Shown: positions 61,127 to 64,000 of the stretch, one piece after another
How positions within the stretch are numbered: position 1 is the stretch's first letter
Layout: the number at the start of each line of letters is the position of its first letter
NCBI GenBank assembly: GCA_963210315.1
Contig: OY723291.1
Coordinates: 434,001-498,000 of the forward strand
Length of the DNA: 64,000 nucleotides
Direction of reading: 5' to 3'
From: Rhynchopus euleeides
Taxonomy: Eukaryota > Euglenozoa > Diplonemea > Diplonemida > Diplonemidae
Made by a program: the position numbers and the translations under genes
Notes under the pieces: model-generated
Seen by the model: only the letters and a program-made list of their open reading frames with translations
Database searches by the model: none
Told to the model about the DNA's origin: nothing

Positions 61127-64000
61127 TCAAAAACCGCTGTTCCGAACGGTGCATGCCGAAGCCGAACACAGGATACCGAGATATTTCCACCGCGAAGAAG
61201 CGCACACCCCTCCCCGCCCTGCCCCGCCCCTCTGTCTTCCCAACCCCACTGCACAACACCCCGACCATACGTGGCAGCTGCTTCTGCGCACCCTTCAGAG
61301 AATACGGCCGGCTGTCAAGAGTCGGCTTGATGAGCAGCGGTTTGGGCTGCGGCGTGGTCGGTGCACTGCTGATGAGCTGCGTCGTCCGCTTCAGCGACTC
61401 CAGCTCCGCCGTCAGGCTCTTGATGTCCTCCTCAGCATCGCGCCACTTCGCACCGTGCTCCGCCTTCAGATTCTCCATTGCCGCACGGTGCCCCGACCGC
61501 ATCATCACAAGCTCCTTCTTGACACACCGCACCTGGTCCTCCTGCTCTGTGAACCTCTCCCGCAGCTCTGCGATACACCTGTTGATGAACACGGCAAGCT
61601 GCCTGCTGGAGGTAAACGTGTCACACTTCGGGACCGACCCAACCCTGGCTGCCTCCACGCCACCCACTTGATGGAAGAACAGCGGAAACGAAGCCGCCAG
61701 CCTGTTGTAGACACCCTCAAGCTCCATAGGGCTCGACACAAGGCTCTCTCGGCAGGATCGCGAGGGCGATGTCGAGATGGACCCCGCCGAGAAGGGCGCG
61801 TCAGCCGGCGTCAGGAGGGACGTGCTCTCGGGGCTGGTGGAGTTGGCAGAGCTCCGCCCTGTCGCCTGCAGGAGCAGGGTCAGCTCCGACAGGGCCTCAG
61901 CTGCCCCCGCGTTGGCAGGGCCGCCGTCATGCAGCTGGCGGGCCAGCCGCACCGCCCGGTCGCGCTTCTCCTTCCCCGACACGAGCGAGGTCTGGATCTT
62001 CTGCACCGCCTCCTCGCCTGCACGGATGAGGTCCGACAGCTCCGGGTCGTCGTCCTCACAAGGGGGCGCGAGGGGCGGGCAGTGGGCGCGGAGCTCGAGC
62101 TGCTGCTTGAGGCTCGCGTTCTCCCGCATCACCTCAGCCAAGCGCAGCACAAAGGCAGCGTGGCGCTCTTCGAATTCGCGCTGCGTGGTGGACCGCGGTG
62201 TGATGGGCGACCCTGGGCTGTGGTCTATCGTCGTCCGGGACCACGTGGGGGCCAGGCACATGGCGTAGAAGGACTGCATCTCCTGCACCTGCGCCTCCAG
62301 CGCGCAGGTGTGGTCGGTGGACTTCTTGGAGAAGGCGCTTGTCTTCGGGTGGTCGTCGTCGCCGCTCCCCGAGAGGGAGCGGGTGCGCTGGATGTGGGGC
62401 AGCCCGGTGACGGGGTTTTCCAATGTAGAGGCGCTGGCTTCTGCATGGCCAATACTGCCGTTGCCATCCGTCAGGACGGAGTGTGGGGGTGTCCACGAGT
62501 CGAAGGTTGGCAGCGACTTGTCGTCGCGCCGCCTGCCCCCGGCATGCTGCAGGCGTGTGATGGTGTCTGCCTGCTCTGCGATGCGTGCCTCGAGGCCCCG
62601 CACCTCGATGGCCATGTCGTGCAGCTCCGTGCACTCGCCCAGGTCTGTCTGCGTGTGGCTGTCCTTCGTGGAGATCATGGCCAGCACCGTGCGCACATCT
62701 GACACGCGCTGGCTGCGTTGGCTGTGCTGGCTGTACTGGCACCGCCCACTCGATGCGGGGCACGTTGCGGCAGCCACAGAAAACTCCCCGAAACTGTCAT
62801 CGTCCTCCAGGAAGACGCGCAGGCGCTCCATCACACCCTCGGAGAAGAGCGACTCGCCATCGTCATCCACAAGGGTCCTCTTGCAGGAGTCTGGGTCGCG
62901 GACGTGGTTCAGCAGATCCGCAGAGCCGTGCACCCCCAGGTCGATGAGGGTGGGGAGCAGCTCGGTGTACTGCAGCTTGGCGTACAGCTGCTGGCACTCC
63001 CACCCGATGCACAGCAGAGGGCAGCGCAGGTCCGAGGAGGGCACCGACTTCTGCACGATGGCGCGAATCTGTGCCGTGTTGTAGGCCACGCGCAGCCTCG
63101 AGTTGAGTGTGCGCGCCCCCACCGCAAGGAGGAAGTCGTGCAGGGTTGCGATGCCCACCTGGCCCAGCTCGCGCAGCTGCGTCTTGGAGTCGAACTTCTC
63201 GAAGACATGCGGGTCGGCATCCACCACGCTGCGCAGGACCTGGCTGAAGGGGACAACAGGCATCGTGCTGCTGCCGTCCCTGCTCTCCAGGGTCATCGAC
63301 TCCAGCATCCCGCCCGCAGCCATCTCATGCGAGCCCAGGCGCAGCAGCTTCCACATCGCCTCCGACGTCGGCTCGTGCTGCAGGAAGGCGGGTGGCGGGG
63401 TGGACCCCTCAGAGGTATCCTGCCGCGACTGCGCGAAGCTCGCATTCGACGCACACTCTGCCACAAACGACGCGAAGTGCACCATCAGCGCGAGAGAGTC
63501 GAGCCTCTCCTGCAGCTCCGCCAGCATCAGGTGGTTCCGCGCATCCCCCTCGTTGCACTCCACAGCGGTGGCGGGGTGCGGCGGCGTCAGCGCACCGCCG
63601 TGCGGCGAATCCACAAGCAGACACCTGTCCACCCTCGCGGGGCTCGGCGACCCCCCGTCCTCCGCACAATGCCGCAGCACCAAATCGGGCGTCTCCGGCG
63701 CGACGTAGTTGCTCAGGTTGCTCTCAAGCCGCTCATTCCTATCGCGCACGCGGCGCAGCTCGGAGGCAATCCCCCTATCCCGCGAGTCGATCTGCTGCAC
63801 CAACTCCTGGTTCTTCGCACGCAGCGAGGCAGCCTCTGCGGCAAGCTCCTCCACACGATCCTGCAGGGCCTGCGCCTCCTTCGCACCTCCCGCATGCTTG
63901 TCACGCGCCTCCTCCGCGATCTCCAGCGACTCACGCAGCTGCGTGATGACACGCTGCGAAGAGGAATACTGCGCCTCAAAGCGATGCGCGTCAGTCGCCT
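60404..64000 (-). CDS. Coiled-coil protein with C-terminal ankyrin repeats (5' end outside the window)
   Basis: Exon A runs from the window edge to 61292, exon B is 61022-60918, exon C is 60684-60404. The introns are 269 and 233 nt with donors AAGG|GTGCGC and AGAG|GTGTGC and acceptors GCGCACAG and CACACACAG. All joins keep frame: YSLK-GHTTLHVAARAGD, then AVSSR-GATPLHWAAEAGA. The protein is over 1,000 residues: an N-terminal coiled coil, a long mixed middle with Ser/Thr-rich linkers and further coiled coils (KSLTAELESLKRTTQ at the end), then about three ankyrin repeats with GATPLHWAAEAG, GHTPLMDAVVW and LLLQHGADPHAKN. The coiled coil may dimerise and the ankyrin part bind a partner; no family is recognised. 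Confidence 0.88.

Noticed and set aside
60996-62702. 568-codon frame on the plus strand
   Set aside because: Antisense to the coiled-coil/ankyrin gene; Arg/Leu/His-rich with no domain.

Overview
The window looks like GC-rich nuclear DNA of a protist. The best fit is a euglenozoan, probably a diplonemid-like lineage, but this is inference and no marker gene settles it. Three things support it. Every host gene I can support is on the minus strand, across about 57 kb, and some are tightly spaced (80 bp between two of them), as in directional polycistronic gene clusters. Most start codons are preceded by a pyrimidine-rich tract and AG, as expected for trans-splicing (or for a 5'UTR intron). Cis introns are few and GT-AG: I resolve introns of 269, 233 and 142 nt, plus one of 4,613 nt that would be 289 nt without an insertion. 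I found no spliced-leader RNA, tRNA or rRNA gene.

Layout. 1-2.8 kb: no gene, repeat fragments. 2.8-6.7 kb: a two-gene DNA transposon with long terminal inverted repeats (TIRs) and clusters of a 20-bp palindrome. 7.0-10.5 kb: a WD40 protein ending in a CaaX box and an IQ-motif protein. 11.9-17.0 kb: a two-exon coiled-coil gene whose intron holds a 4.3-kb hAT-like element made mostly of telomere-like repeats, itself invaded by three smaller elements nested up to two deep. 18.0-19.3 kb: a Gln-rich protein. 20.5-28.8 kb: a large LINE on the plus strand with a frameshifted coiled-coil ORF1 and an open 2,019-codon ORF2 carrying OTU protease, AP-like endonuclease, reverse transcriptase, RNase H and two Cys/His modules. 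28.8-30.0 kb: a retrozyme-like element with two hammerhead ribozyme motifs, abutting the LINE in the same kind of (CA)n tract. 30.1-38.1 kb: a minus-strand run of five genes (unknown protein, second WD40 paralogue, a newly assembled 80-aa two-exon gene, EF-hand protein, four-helix membrane protein). 41.1-42.4 kb: a secreted single-domain catalase-peroxidase relative. 45.2-46.6 kb: a secreted LamG-repeat protein. 47.5-60.4 kb: mostly mobile and repetitive DNA. 60.4-64.0 kb: the 3' part of a coiled-coil gene that gains C-terminal ankyrin repeats through two introns.

The strongest results are the nested insertion inside a host intron with an exact 8-bp target duplication, the hammerhead retrozyme, the OTU-bearing LINE with a single amber codon between its ORFs, the two-gene TIR element without a recognised transposase, and the catalase-peroxidase that keeps the Trp-Tyr-Met triad but lacks the C-terminal domain. 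A common theme is that most TIR elements here carry their own family-specific palindromic word repeated near both ends.
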